NCBI GenBank assembly: GCA_021782815.1 | Contig: JAJXUO010000036.1 | Coordinates: forward strand, 1-32,101 | Source: Pseudomonadota bacterium | GTDB lineage: Bacteria; Pseudomonadota; Alphaproteobacteria; Rhodospirillales; Magnetospirillaceae | Direction of reading: 5' to 3' | Length of the DNA stretch: 32,101 bases | Part shown: one piece after another, positions 23,575-31,986 of the stretch | Position numbering within the stretch: position 1 is the first letter of the stretch | Layout of the letters: each line of letters opens with the position of its first letter | Notes under the pieces: model-generated | The model's input: the letters and a program-made list of their open reading frames with translations, nothing else | Database searches by the model: none | Told to the model about the DNA's origin: nothing | Position numbers and translations under genes: made by a program

Positions 23575-24540
23575 TTACGGCGTTTTGCCGGGGTCCGCCG
23601 CGGCCGGAGCCTGCGGCGGCTCCTTGGCGTTGGTGAAGGTCACCTCGAACCGGCTGGCGGCGGCGTCGGGCTGCTCCAGGGTGATGCGGAAACCCACCGT
23701 GGCCTTGGGCCCCAGCGAGGATTGCGGCGGGCTGATGATCTTTTTCTGCAGCAGGGTCTTATCGTTGTAGAGCGCCAGACGCAGCAGCGGCACCTCCCGC
23801 GTTTGCCCGGTGGTGTTGGCGATGACGCCGCGCACGATCAGCACCTCGATATTGTTCTGAACCGTGCGTTCCGAGCTGTAGTTGCGGAAGATCAGCCCCG
23901 CCCCCACCACGGCGTTGCGCAGGCCCAGCTGCTCGTAGAGCGGCCCGGCGGCGGGGATCATGTCCACCACCTTGTCCTGCAGGCCGTAAAGGCCGAAGCC
24001 GCCGCCCCCCAGCAAAATCACCAGCACCAGCAGCCACAATCCCACCGCCCCCTTGCGGCGGCGCGGCTTGGGCGGCGGCGCGGCGAACATATCGGGCAGG
24101 GGATCGCCGGCATTGGCCGACATCAGCTCGGCGATATGGGCGAAAGGATCGTCCACCCCGGCATTGGGCGGCTCTTCCAGCGAATGCTCGTCCTCGTCGA
24201 GGAACCCGTCGGAGGAGAAATTGAAACTGGCGCCCTCGCCGCCCAGATCCAGCTTGAAGCCGGGCAGACCGTCGTCCTCGCCAGGAGCGGCGGCGGGCGT
24301 TTCCTCGGCGGGCAGGCCGGAAAAGGCGAAGGGATCGGCGGCGACGGCCGGCTGCGGCGCCGCCGGACGGGCCGCCGCCGGGGCCGGCGCCATTTCCAAC
24401 GGCACCTCGTCGGCCATCAAGGGCGGGACCTGATGCCACTTATGGCCACAACGGGCGCAGCGAAGCGTTCGCCCCCGCGGGCCCAGGGCCTCTTCGGGAA
24501 CCGAAAAATGCGTCGCGCAGCTTGGGCAGGTGACAATCAT
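23575..24540 (-). CDS. Zinc-ribbon/DUF3426 single-pass membrane protein
   Basis: The 321-residue protein starts with an MJ0042-type zinc ribbon (MIVTCPSCATHFSVPEEAL, then CARCGHKWHQ, residues 1-41). A long acidic, Pro/Ala-rich region follows (about 42-155), then a Lys/Arg-rich segment (PKPRRRKGAVG) and a membrane helix (LWLLVLVILLGGGGFGLYGL, about 165-188). The C-terminal DUF3426 domain is periplasmic, with VIANTTGQTREVPLLRLALY and GPKATVGFRITLEQPDA. This arrangement is widespread in proteobacteria and its role is unknown. I chose the ATG at 24540 because the zinc ribbon of the family begins there; the ribosome site is weak. Its end meets the tandem hairpin repeats. Confidence 0.85.
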   Translation of the reverse strand: MIVTCPSCATHFSVPEEALGPRGRTLRCARCGHKWHQVPPLMADEVPLEMAPAPAAARPAAPQPAVAADPFAFSGLPAEETPAAAPGEDDGLPGFKLDLGGEGASFNFSSDGFLDEDEHSLEEPPNAGVDDPFAHIAELMSANAGDPLPDMFAAPPPKPRRRKGAVGLWLLVLVILLGGGGFGLYGLQDKVVDMIPAAGPLYEQLGLRNAVVGAGLIFRNYSSERTVQNNIEVLIVRGVIANTTGQTREVPLLRLALYNDKTLLQKKIISPPQSSLGPKATVGFRITLEQPDAAASRFEVTFTNAKEPPQAPAAADPGKTP

Positions 24541-24643
24541 TGGGACCAGAGCACCGCTAAAACATTGTTCTTTATAGGGCCAGCCCGCCTCCAACACAAG
24601 CGGATTGGCTTTTGATGAGATGTCCCTCAGGTGGCGGTTTGGG

Positions 24644-24667
24644 GTTTTCATCTGTCCACTCAGGCGC
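24644..24667 (+). repeat. Fragment of the G-type repeat
   Basis: These 24 bases match the GTTTTCA...TGTCC.CTCAGGCGC part of the elements at 23336 and 23516 at 21 positions. A weaker echo (ATGTCCCTCAGGTGGCG) lies just upstream at about 24620. No hairpin 1 or 2 is preserved, so this looks like a remnant. It lies in the 221-bp gap upstream of the peptide-binding protein gene. Confidence 0.5.
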
Positions 24668-24761
24668 AGTGGTGTTCCCGCCTGTTTTACGCATTCCTGC
24701 TGGCGGAGGACGCCGCATCGGCTATACCTGATCCCCGCCCCCTTACCGACAGGAGCCCCCC

Positions 24762-26441
24762 ATGGTCCGACCGTTCCGCCGCTTATCGCTGGCCCTGGCC
24801 CTGGCCGCCGCCCTGTTGGCGCCCGCGGCGCGCGCCGAGGCGCCGCACGAAACCCTGACCATCGGCCTCAGCCAGTTCCCCTCCAACTTCAATCCGCTGA
24901 TCGAAAGCATGGTGGCCAAAAGCTACGTGCTGGGCATGGCCCTGCGGCCTTTCACCGTTTACGACGACCACTGGCATCTGACCTGCATGCTGTGCACCCG
25001 CCTGCCCACCCTGGAAAACGGATTGGCGGTGAAGGAAACCGAACCCGACGGCCAGGCCGGAGTGGCCATCACCTACACCATCCAGCCCAAGGCCACCTGG
25101 GGCGACGGCGTGCCGGTGACCACCGCCGACGTCAAGTTCACCTGGGAGGTGGGCCGCGACCCGCGCTCGGGCATTTCCGACGCCGAGATGTTCCGCCGCA
25201 TCCGCGCCATCGACATCAAGGACAACAAAACCTTCACCCTGCATGTCGACAAGCTGACCTTCGACTACAACGCCATCAACGATTTCCAGCTGCTGCCCGC
25301 CCATCTGGAAACCCGCGCCTTCGCCGATCCGGCCCAGTACCGCACCCGCACCCTTTATGATACCGACACCACCAATCCCGGCCTTTATTTCGGCCCCTAC
25401 CGCATCACCCAGGTGGTGCGCGGTCAATATGTGGTGCTGGAGCCCAACCCCACCTGGTGGGGCCGGAAACCCGCCTTCAAGCGCATCGTGGTGCGGGCCA
25501 TCGACAGCACACCGGCCCTGGAGGCGGCCCTGATCTCGGGCGGTGTGGACATGATCGCCGGCGAGGTGGGCTTCACCCTGGACGCCGCCCTGGCCTTCCA
25601 GACCCGCCACCGCCCGGAATGGCGGGTGATCTACAAGCCCGGCCTCTCCTACGAGCATATCTCCCTCAATCTCGACAATCCCATCCTGGCCGACCGCCGG
25701 GTGCGCCAGGCCCTGCTGCTGGCCCTGGATCGCCAGACCATGATGCACCAGATCTTCCAGGACCGGCAGCGGGTGGCCGACGGCCCGGTCAACCCGCTGG
25801 ACTGGTGCTACGACCCCCATGTGAAGCACTATGCCTACGATCCCGCCGCCGCCGCCCGCCTGCTCGACGCCGCCGGCTGGAAAACCGGCCCGGACGGCCT
25901 GCGCCGCAACGCCTGGGGCCAGCCCCTGGCCTTCGAGATCATGACCACCGCCGGCCTGCGCAACCGCGAGGTCATGGAAATGGTGGTGCGTCAGGAATGG
26001 CGGCGCCTGGGCATCGCCGTCTCCATCCGCAATCAGCCGGCCCGCGTCTTTTTCAGCCAGTCGGTGCTGCGCCACGCCTTTCCCGGCGCCGCCATGTTCG
26101 CCTGGATCTCGGCGCCGGAAAGCGTGCCGCGCGCCATGCTGGCCTCCGACATGGTGCCCGGCCCCGATAACAATTTCGCCGGTGAGAACGTCACCGGATA
26201 CCGCAATCCCCGCATGGACGCGCTGCTGAGCGCCATCGAGACCGAGCTGGACAAAAACAAGCGCGGCATTCTGTGGAAACAATTGCAGGCCCTCTATGCC
26301 GAGGATTTGCCCGCCCTGCCCCTGACCTTCCGCTCCGATCCCTTCGTGCTGCCGGTTTGGCTGCAAGGGGTGGAGCCCACCGGCGATCAATATCCGACCA
26401 CCCTCTGGGTGGAAAACTGGTTTGTTAAACAAGTAAAATGA
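24762..26441 (+). CDS. Peptide-type ABC transporter substrate-binding protein
   Basis: The 559-residue SBP_bac_5 (cluster C) periplasmic protein has a signal peptide at residues 1-25 (APAARA-E). Family marks are a PSNFNPLIES stretch near the start, PKATWGDGVPVTTADVKFTW (about residue 108), NPTWWGRKPAF, and NLDNPILADRRVRQALLLAL with DRQ (about residue 310), where the ligand cleft forms. The length of 500-560 is usual. Relatives bind oligopeptides, dipeptides, nickel or glutathione; the sequence does not tell which. An AGGAG ribosome site precedes the ATG. The matching permeases lie 700 bp on, after a glutathione transferase gene. Confidence 0.9.
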   Translation: MVRPFRRLSLALALAAALLAPAARAEAPHETLTIGLSQFPSNFNPLIESMVAKSYVLGMALRPFTVYDDHWHLTCMLCTRLPTLENGLAVKETEPDGQAGVAITYTIQPKATWGDGVPVTTADVKFTWEVGRDPRSGISDAEMFRRIRAIDIKDNKTFTLHVDKLTFDYNAINDFQLLPAHLETRAFADPAQYRTRTLYDTDTTNPGLYFGPYRITQVVRGQYVVLEPNPTWWGRKPAFKRIVVRAIDSTPALEAALISGGVDMIAGEVGFTLDAALAFQTRHRPEWRVIYKPGLSYEHISLNLDNPILADRRVRQALLLALDRQTMMHQIFQDRQRVADGPVNPLDWCYDPHVKHYAYDPAAAARLLDAAGWKTGPDGLRRNAWGQPLAFEIMTTAGLRNREVMEMVVRQEWRRLGIAVSIRNQPARVFFSQSVLRHAFPGAAMFAWISAPESVPRAMLASDMVPGPDNNFAGENVTGYRNPRMDALLSAIETELDKNKRGILWKQLQALYAEDLPALPLTFRSDPFVLPVWLQGVEPTGDQYPTTLWVENWFVKQVK

Positions 26442-26533
26442 TGTTTTATTCTTGATGTGTTCCCGGCGCCCCCGCACCGCTTTCGCGCGGGCTTATGGAC
26501 GACGCGTCCCGGGAAACTTTAAGGAGGCTTGGC

Positions 26534-27145
26534 ATGAAGCTTTACTATTATCCGGGGGCCTGTTCGCTGGCGGTGGATATCGCTCTGCGTGAAGCCGGGC
26601 ACGCCTTCGAAATGGAAAAGGTCGATCTGAAGAGCAAGGTTACCGAAAAAGGCGTCGACTACCGCCGCGTCAATGCGCGCGGCTATGTGCCGGCCTTGCG
26701 CCTCGACAACGACCGCGTGCTGACGGAAGTGGGCCATATCCTGCTGTGGGTCGGCACGCACGCCAAAACCGCCGCCCTGCTGCCCGAGGCCGGCAGCGAC
26801 GCCTATTTCGCCGTGGTGGAATATCTGTTCTTCATCGCCACCGAGCTGCACAAGGGCTGCGGCCCGTTGTTCAACCCGCATACCCCCGAATCGGTGCGCA
26901 AGGCGGCGCACGATACCCTGATGCTGCGGGTCTCCTGGCTGAACGACTGCCTGGGCACCAACCCCTTCATCGTCGGCGCCCAGTTCACCGTGGCCGACGC
27001 CTATCTGTTCACCGTGCTGTCCTGGCTGCCGCGCCTGGGCTTCGATTACGGCCAATGGCCGGCTTTGGAAGGCTATCTGGCCCGGGTGGGCAAACGGCCT
27101 TGCGTGCAGGCCGCCCTGCAGGCCGAAGGGCTGCTGCCGGCCTGA
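26534..27145 (+). CDS. Glutathione S-transferase, beta class
   Basis: The 203-residue cytoplasmic enzyme has the thioredoxin-like N-terminal domain (MKLYYYPGACSLAVDIALRE) and the all-helical C-terminal domain (NPFIVGAQFTVADAYLFTVL is the conserved N-capping and hydrophobic staple region). Cys10 and His106, the hallmark residues of bacterial beta-class enzymes, are both in register. GYVPAL supplies the cis-proline of the glutathione site. AAGGAGG stands six bases before the ATG. Its stop overlaps the permease start (TGATG), so it is built into the transporter operon. This suggests, but does not prove, that the imported substrate is a glutathione conjugate or an electrophile handled by the transferase. 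Confidence 0.92.
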   Translation: MKLYYYPGACSLAVDIALREAGHAFEMEKVDLKSKVTEKGVDYRRVNARGYVPALRLDNDRVLTEVGHILLWVGTHAKTAALLPEAGSDAYFAVVEYLFFIATELHKGCGPLFNPHTPESVRKAAHDTLMLRVSWLNDCLGTNPFIVGAQFTVADAYLFTVLSWLPRLGFDYGQWPALEGYLARVGKRPCVQAALQAEGLLPA

Positions 27146-28098
27146 TGACGCGCCATTTGCTGCTGCGGCTGGTCCAGGGCGCCCTGGTCCTGCTGGTCAT
27201 GTCGTTCCTGGTCTATGCCCTGATGGGGCTGATGCCGGGCGATCCGGTGGAGATGATGGCCGCCGCCTCGCCCAGCATGACCCCGGAGGACGTGGCCCGC
27301 CTGAAGGCGCTGTACGGCGTCGACCAGCCGCTGCTGCACCGCTACCTCGTCTGGCTGGGCCGGGCCCTTTCCGGCGATTTCGGCTATTCCCGCCTGACCG
27401 CCCTGCCGGTGGCCGCCACTCTGGGCCCGGCCTTGCGCAACAGCCTCGCCCTGATGGGCGGCGGCCTGTCGCTGGGGCTGCTGCTGGCCCTGCCCTGCGG
27501 CGCCGTGGCCGCCCTGCGCCAGGGCGGCTGGAGCGACCGCCTCCTCAATCTCCTGGCCTTCGCCACCATTTCCCTGCCCATGTTCTGGCTGGGACTGCTG
27601 TTGATCATGCTGTTCGCCGTCGATCTGGCCTGGCTGCCGGCCTCGGGCGTGGAAACCGTCGGCAACGGCGATCTGGCCGACCGCCTGCGCCATCTGCTGC
27701 TGCCCACCCTGACGGTGGCCCTGGGCTGTTTCGGCCCCTATCTGCGCTACAGCCGCTCGGTGCTGGCCGCCGCCTTGCGCGAGCCCTGGGTGCGCACGGC
27801 CCGGGCCAAGGGGCTGTCGTGGCGGCAGGTGTTGCTGCGCCACTGCCTGCGCCACGCCCTGATCCCGCTGTTCACCGTGCTGGCCCTGGATTTCGGCGGG
27901 CTGTTTTCCGGGGTTCTGGTGACGGAATCGGTGTTCGCCTATCCCGGCATGGGCAAGCTGATCTACGACGCCGTGCTGGGCAGCGACTACAACCTGGCCC
28001 TGGCCGCGCTGCTGCTGGCCACCCTCACCACCCTGCTGGGCAATCTGGCCGCCGACCTGGCGCACGGCCTTCTGGACAAACGGGTGCGCCCGGCATGA
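27145..28098 (+). CDS. Peptide-type ABC transporter permease (DppB-like)
   Basis: The 317-residue inner-membrane permease has six hydrophobic segments. It opens with the DppB/OppB pattern (LLLRLVQGALVLLVMSFLVY, then LMGLMPGDP) and has YGVDQPLLHRYLVWLGRALS, GDFGYS and an EAA-type loop REPWVRTARAKGLSWRQVLL, where the ATPases dock. The C-terminal half contains GVLVTESVFAYPGMGKLIYD. It forms the channel with the DppC-like protein encoded next. The ATG overlaps the GST stop, and its own stop overlaps the next start (ATGA). Confidence 0.92.
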   Translation: MTRHLLLRLVQGALVLLVMSFLVYALMGLMPGDPVEMMAAASPSMTPEDVARLKALYGVDQPLLHRYLVWLGRALSGDFGYSRLTALPVAATLGPALRNSLALMGGGLSLGLLLALPCGAVAALRQGGWSDRLLNLLAFATISLPMFWLGLLLIMLFAVDLAWLPASGVETVGNGDLADRLRHLLLPTLTVALGCFGPYLRYSRSVLAAALREPWVRTARAKGLSWRQVLLRHCLRHALIPLFTVLALDFGGLFSGVLVTESVFAYPGMGKLIYDAVLGSDYNLALAALLLATLTTLLGNLAADLAHGLLDKRVRPA

Positions 28099-28958
28099 GG
28101 CGCGCGCTGCCCCCCGCCGCCCGCCTGGGCCTGGGCCTCTTGCTGGCCCTCTTGCTGGCCGCCGCCGCCGCGCCCTGGCTGGAAGCGGCCTTGCGGGTCA
28201 GCGCCGAGCAGATCGATCTTGCCGCCATGCTGCAGCCGCCCTCGGCCGCCCATCCGCTGGGCACCGACGATCTGGGCCGCGATCTTCTGGCCCGGCTGCT
28301 GCGGGGCGGCCGCGTCTCGCTGCTGGTGGCCCTTTCGGCGGCCAGCCTCGCCGCCCTGCTGGGCACCGCGATCGGCCTGGTGGCCGGCACCCGCGGCGGC
28401 TGGGCCGATGCCCTGCTGATGCGCCTGACCGACGGCGTCATCGCCCTGCCGTTGCTGCCGTTGTTGATCGTGCTGGGCGCCCTCGATCCCGCCAAGCTGG
28501 GCCTGCCGCCGGCCTGGCTGACCGGCGCGGGCGCGGCGGCGGGCCGCATCGTCATCATCATCGCCCTGGTGGGCTGGACCACGGTGGCCCGGCTGGTGCG
28601 CGCCGCCGCCCTGTCGCTGAAGCAGCAGGATTTCATCCGCTCGGCCCAGGCCCTGGGCCTGGGGCCCGGCCGCATCATGCTGCGCCACATCCTGCCCAAC
28701 ACCCTGCCCACCCTGGTGGTGGCCGCCACCCTGTCGGTGGGCAATATCATGCTGCTGGAAAGCGCCCTGTCGTTCCTCGGCCTCGGCATCCAGCCGCCGC
28801 TGGCCAGCTGGGGCACCATGCTGAACGGCGCCCTGCAGCAACTGTTCACCGCCCCCGTCCTGGCGGTGTGGCCGGGGGCGATGATCTTTCTGGCGGTGAT
28901 GGCCTTCAACCTGCTGGGCGACGGCCTGCAGCAACGCCTCGACCCCCGCCAACGGTAA
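28095..28958 (+). CDS. Peptide-type ABC transporter permease (DppC-like)
   Basis: The 287-residue second permease has HPLGTDDLGRDLLARLLRGG (residues 53-72, diagnostic for DppC/OppC), the ATPase-docking loop KQQDFIRSAQALGLGPGRIM, and LLESALSFLGLGIQPPLASW near the C-terminus. It lacks the longer cytoplasmic N-terminus of some OppC proteins. No ATPase genes follow: the next 370 bp hold repeats and then a leftward gene. The transporter must use ATPases encoded elsewhere, or its own genes were separated from it. Confidence 0.92.
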   Translation: MRRALPPAARLGLGLLLALLLAAAAAPWLEAALRVSAEQIDLAAMLQPPSAAHPLGTDDLGRDLLARLLRGGRVSLLVALSAASLAALLGTAIGLVAGTRGGWADALLMRLTDGVIALPLLPLLIVLGALDPAKLGLPPAWLTGAGAAAGRIVIIIALVGWTTVARLVRAAALSLKQQDFIRSAQALGLGPGRIMLRHILPNTLPTLVVAATLSVGNIMLLESALSFLGLGIQPPLASWGTMLNGALQQLFTAPVLAVWPGAMIFLAVMAFNLLGDGLQQRLDPRQR

Positions 28959-28990
28959 AGGCGGCGGGAAAACTCCGCTTCGATCTATCT

Positions 28991-29167
28991 TATATCAAAT
29001 TGCGGTGATCGGACCCGATCACCGCACCCTCATGCGCCGGGCGGGTTTCTCCGAAACCCTTGGCGTCGTGCCTGATGGCGCGCTTTGCCTCACCGCGCCA
29101 TCAGGCGTGCGTCGCCTTGCTCCTAACCGGCGTCGCGATGAGTCAAACTCATCGCGACTTGGTATTA
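28991..29167 (+). repeat. Structured dispersed repeat, copy D (expanded hairpin 3)
   Basis: This full copy of 177 bp starts TATATCAAATTGCGGTGA and ends CTTGGTATTA. Hairpin 1 is GCGGTGATCGG-AC-CCGATCACCGC; hairpins 2 and 4 match the reference copy. Hairpin 3 is enlarged by about 27 bp: GCCTGATGGCGCG (29070-29082) pairs with CGCGCCATCAGGC (29094-29106) around an 11-base loop, an inverted duplication of the usual GCGCCATCAGGCGC. It lies just after the permease operon. Confidence 0.92.
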
Positions 29168-29177
29168 AACCTTTTTC

Positions 29178-29283
29178 GTCCTGCCCGGACTTGATCCGGG
29201 CACCCCTGCGTATCAGCATAAATCATTGTTTCCAATAACAATTTTGCCGTGGCGCGTGGATGGCCGTGTCAAGCACGGCCACG
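29178..29283. repeat. Pair of CTTGA-loop palindromes (alphaproteobacterial intergenic repeat)
   Basis: TGCCCGGA-CTTGA-TCCGGGCA (29182-29202) and TGGCCGTG-TCAAG-CACGGCCA (29261-29281) are 8-bp hairpins with complementary loops, so they are inverted copies of one motif, each with CGTC/GACG-like flanks. I recall this kind of palindrome pair (GTC, hairpin with CTTGA loop, GGATG) from many alphaproteobacterial genomes. Between them lies AT-rich sequence. It follows copy D within a few bases. No gene is seen in 28959-29331 as a whole. Confidence 0.75.
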
Positions 29284-29331
29284 ACGACATAGGGTAAAAA
29301 AACGCCACGCAACGCGGTTTTCCGCAGCCTG

Positions 29332-30159
29332 CTAATGCGACAGCAGCACCGGCAGCGTCATATGATCCAGCACATGGCGGGTCACGCCGCCCAGCACCAG
29401 CTCGCGCATGCGGGAATGGCCGTAGGCTCCCATCACCAGCAGATCGGCATCCTCGTCGGCGGCGCGCGACAGCAGCATGTCGCCGGGCGGCACATCCTCG
29501 GCCTGCAGGCTTTCCGCCCGCGCCACCACGCCGTGACGGGCGAGATGGGCGGCGATATCGGCGCCCGGCACGTCGCCGTGGCTACCGGAAACGGCGCGCG
29601 GATTGAGCGCCACCACCAGGGTATGATCGGCCCGTTGCAGCAGCGGCAGGGCGTCGGCCACGGCGCGGGCCGCCTCGCGCCCGGCGTTCCAGGCCACCAG
29701 GGCCCGCCGCCCCACCGAGGGATAGCGGCCCACATAGGGCACCACCAGCACCGGCCGCCCGGCATCCAGCAGCAGCTGATCCACCAGGCCGTCCTCGCTC
29801 CATTCCTCGGGATTGCGCTGGGCGATCACCGTAAGATCGGCGTGGCGGGCATGCAGCGGCACCTCGCGCAAGGGATTGCCGGTCACGTCGCGCCATTCCC
29901 CGCTGATGCCGCCCGCCGCCAGGGCGGCGTCGAAGCGGGCCTTGGCGCGGTCCGAGGCTTCCACCGCCAGACGATCCTGCAGCAGGGTGATCTGCCCGCC
30001 ATATTCCGCCATGATGAAGGGCGGCAGTTCCGCCAGAAGCCGCACATGCAGCCCCACCAGATGGGCGCCGAAGCTCCGGGCCAGCCCCACCGCCACCTCC
30101 AGGGTGGCCTCGTCGCTGGGCAGATCCTCGACACACACCAGCACATCCTTGAAAGACAT
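29332..30159 (-). CDS. Universal stress protein, tandem-domain
   Basis: The 275-residue protein has two UspA domains (about residues 1-145 and 150-275). The first starts SFKDVLVCVEDLPSDEATLE. The second ends with the ATP-binding motif VMGAYGHSRMRELVLGGVTR and a hydrophobic strand LPVLLSH, which fits the G-x2-G-x9-G pattern; the first domain has no clear motif. Tandem proteins of this kind respond to starvation, oxygen or redox stress in the cytoplasm. I chose the ATG at 30159, with GGAG about eight bases upstream. A reading frame continuing far upstream on this strand is the antisense of hemA. Confidence 0.88.
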   Translation of the reverse strand: MSFKDVLVCVEDLPSDEATLEVAVGLARSFGAHLVGLHVRLLAELPPFIMAEYGGQITLLQDRLAVEASDRAKARFDAALAAGGISGEWRDVTGNPLREVPLHARHADLTVIAQRNPEEWSEDGLVDQLLLDAGRPVLVVPYVGRYPSVGRRALVAWNAGREAARAVADALPLLQRADHTLVVALNPRAVSGSHGDVPGADIAAHLARHGVVARAESLQAEDVPPGDMLLSRAADEDADLLVMGAYGHSRMRELVLGGVTRHVLDHMTLPVLLSH

Positions 30160-30192
30160 CGCGATTCTCCGCCTGGAATGACTTTCGTCCAT

Positions 30193-30230
30193 CATAACGC
30201 CCTGTAAGACTTTATAAAGGCATAACGTCC
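30193..30230. promoter_or_regulatory. Paired CATAACGYCC repeats around a CTTTATAAAG palindrome
   Basis: CATAACGCCC (30193-30202) and CATAACGTCC (30221-30230) are direct repeats 28 bp apart, and the palindrome CTTTATAAAG lies between at 30210-30219. They are in the 120-bp gap between the divergent USP and GIY-YIG-like genes and may be a regulator site with a -10 element. No regulator is recognised. Confidence 0.35.
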
Positions 30231-30279
30231 CATTCTGGTTTGGGGTCCGCCACGCCGGACAAAGGGAGGGATCAAAACC

Positions 30280-30585
30280 ATGGCCGCCAAAAGCCGCAGC
30301 ACCATCATCGCCGATCTGGAAAATCATATGGCCGCCAATGGCGGCGTCTTCACCGAGTGGTATGTGGGGGTCACGGATCGCCCCAAGCATCAGCTGTTCA
30401 CCGTGCACCGCCTGCAATCGTCCGGCGACGCCTGGATTTCCCGCAAGGCCGTGGACGATCTGCAGGCCGGAGAGGTGGCGGAGTTTTTCCGCACCGTGCG
30501 CCGCACCAAGGGCGGCACCCGCGCCGAAACCCTTGATCACGTCTTCGTCTATGCCTATCGCCTGAAGGCGCATACCCGTCCCTGA
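30280..30585 (+). CDS. Small GIY-YIG-like protein, probably not a nuclease
   Basis: The 101-residue cytoplasmic protein has GGVFTEWYVGVTDRPKHQLF, then TVHR (residues 21-44). This resembles the start of a GIY-YIG domain in a group of small proteins where SEWYxGIT, RLFxxH, a WW/WI stretch and a final VYAY recur; here DAWISRKAV (residues 50-58) and VFVYAYRLK (88-96) match those positions. The Arg that usually follows in GIY-YIG nucleases is replaced (PKHQLF), so catalysis is doubtful. The resemblance is from memory of motifs. GGGAGGG is about ten bases upstream of the ATG. It is divergent from the USP gene and 183 bp before hemA. The function is unknown. Confidence 0.7.
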   Translation: MAAKSRSTIIADLENHMAANGGVFTEWYVGVTDRPKHQLFTVHRLQSSGDAWISRKAVDDLQAGEVAEFFRTVRRTKGGTRAETLDHVFVYAYRLKAHTRP

Positions 30586-30768
30586 CGACGGCTTGACCAA
30601 GGTGAAGTCCCTCTTCGGCGCGGAAACGTAATATCCCTGGCGTCGTTCGGGCTGTGACGGTTGCGCCCGAAGGCCCGGATGAGTACGATCTTGGCCGTTG
30701 GAGCGCCCCCTTGGCGCCTGCCCTTCGCGCAGGCCGCCGCCGTCCGGGGCGCGAAAGTGAGGATGCCA

Positions 30769-31983
30769 ATGAATTTCGAACAGTTCTTCGCCGACCGCAT
30801 CGCCGATCTGCGACGGGAAGGCCGCTACCGCATTTTCGCCGATCTGGAGCGGCAGGCGGGGGCCTTCCCCATGGCCAAGAACTACCGCGACGGCCAGGTG
30901 CATGACGTGACCGTGTGGTGCAGCAACGATTACCTGTGCATGGGCCAGCATCCCGAGGTGATCCAGGCCATGACCGAGGCGGTGCGCACCTGCGGCGCCG
31001 GCGCCGGCGGTACCCGCAACATTTCGGGCACCAATCACTATCACGTGCTGCTGGAAGAGGAACTGGCCGGCTGGAACCGCAAGGAAGCCGCCCTCCTGTT
31101 CAATTCCGGCTATGTGGCCAACCACACCACCTTGTCCACCCTGGGCAACACCATCCCCGGCCTGCAGATCTTCTCCGACGCCCTCAACCATAATTCCATG
31201 ATCGAGGGCATCCGCCACGGCAAGGCGCACCGCCATATCTGGAAGCACAACGACGTGGCCGACCTGGAACGGCTGCTGGAGGCGGCCGACCCGGCGGCGC
31301 CCAAGCTGGTGGCCTTCGAATCGGTCTATTCCATGGATGGCGACATCGCCCCCCTGGCCGCCATCTGCGACGTGGCGGAAAAGTACGGCGCCATGACCTA
31401 CTGCGATGAAGTGCATGCCGTGGGCATGTACGGTCAGGAAGGCTCGGGCGTGTGCGAGCGCGACGGCGTGCTGGAGCGCGTGACCATCGTGCAGGGCACC
31501 CTGGCCAAGGCCGTGGGCGTGGTGGGCGGCTATATCGCCGCCTCGCACGCCTTGTGCGATTACGTGCGCAGCTTCGGCCCCGGCTTCATCTTCTCCTCGG
31601 CCCTGCCCCCGGCCATCGCCGCCGGCGCCCTGACCAGCATCCGCTTCCTGCGCCGGCACAACGAACTGCGCCTGCGCCACCAGGAACGCGCCGCCACCCT
31701 GAAGGCCCGGCTGACCGCCAAGGGCATTCCGGTGCTGCCCTCGGTCAGCCATATCGTGCCGGTGATGGTGGGCGACGCCACCTTGTGCAAACAGGCCTCC
31801 GACGATCTGCTGCGCCGCCACAACATCTATGTGCAGCCCATCAACTACCCCACCGTGCCCAAGGGCGCCGAGCGCTTGCGCATCACCCCGAGCCCGCTGC
31901 ACGACGACGCCATGATGGACCGCCTGGTGGAGGCCCTGGTGGATATCTGGGCCAATCTCGGCATCCGCAAAGCCGCCGAGTAG
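30769..31983 (+). CDS. hemA: 5-aminolevulinate synthase
   Basis: The 404-residue PLP enzyme condenses glycine and succinyl-CoA to 5-aminolevulinate, the C4 entry to haem and bacteriochlorophyll or cobalamin. Marks are [72 protein letters not shown] and the PLP lysine Lys247 in [15 protein letters not shown]. The length and ends ([20 protein letters not shown], then [12 protein letters not shown]) match Rhodobacter HemA. I chose the ATG at 30769, with GTGAGGA just upstream; an ATG at 30763 is nearly as good. I see no convincing FNR box or promoter in the 183 bp upstream. Repeat copy E starts a few bases after the stop. Confidence 0.96.
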   Translation: MNFEQFFADRIADLRREGRYRIFADLERQAGAFPMAKNYRDGQVHDVTVWCSNDYLCMGQHPEVIQAMTEAVRTCGAGAGGTRNISGTNHYHVLLEEELAGWNRKEAALLFNSGYVANHTTLSTLGNTIPGLQIFSDALNHNSMIEGIRHGKAHRHIWKHNDVADLERLLEAADPAAPKLVAFESVYSMDGDIAPLAAICDVAEKYGAMTYCDEVHAVGMYGQEGSGVCERDGVLERVTIVQGTLAKAVGVVGGYIAASHALCDYVRSFGPGFIFSSALPPAIAAGALTSIRFLRRHNELRLRHQERAATLKARLTAKGIPVLPSVSHIVPVMVGDATLCKQASDDLLRRHNIYVQPINYPTVPKGAERLRITPSPLHDDAMMDRLVEALVDIWANLGIRKAAE

Positions 31984-31986
31984 CCT

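Noticed and set aside
30586-30768. Promoter or FNR box for hemA
   Set aside because: TTGACC at 30593 and TAATAT at 30629 are spaced about 30 bp, too far for one promoter, and no FNR palindrome is present.
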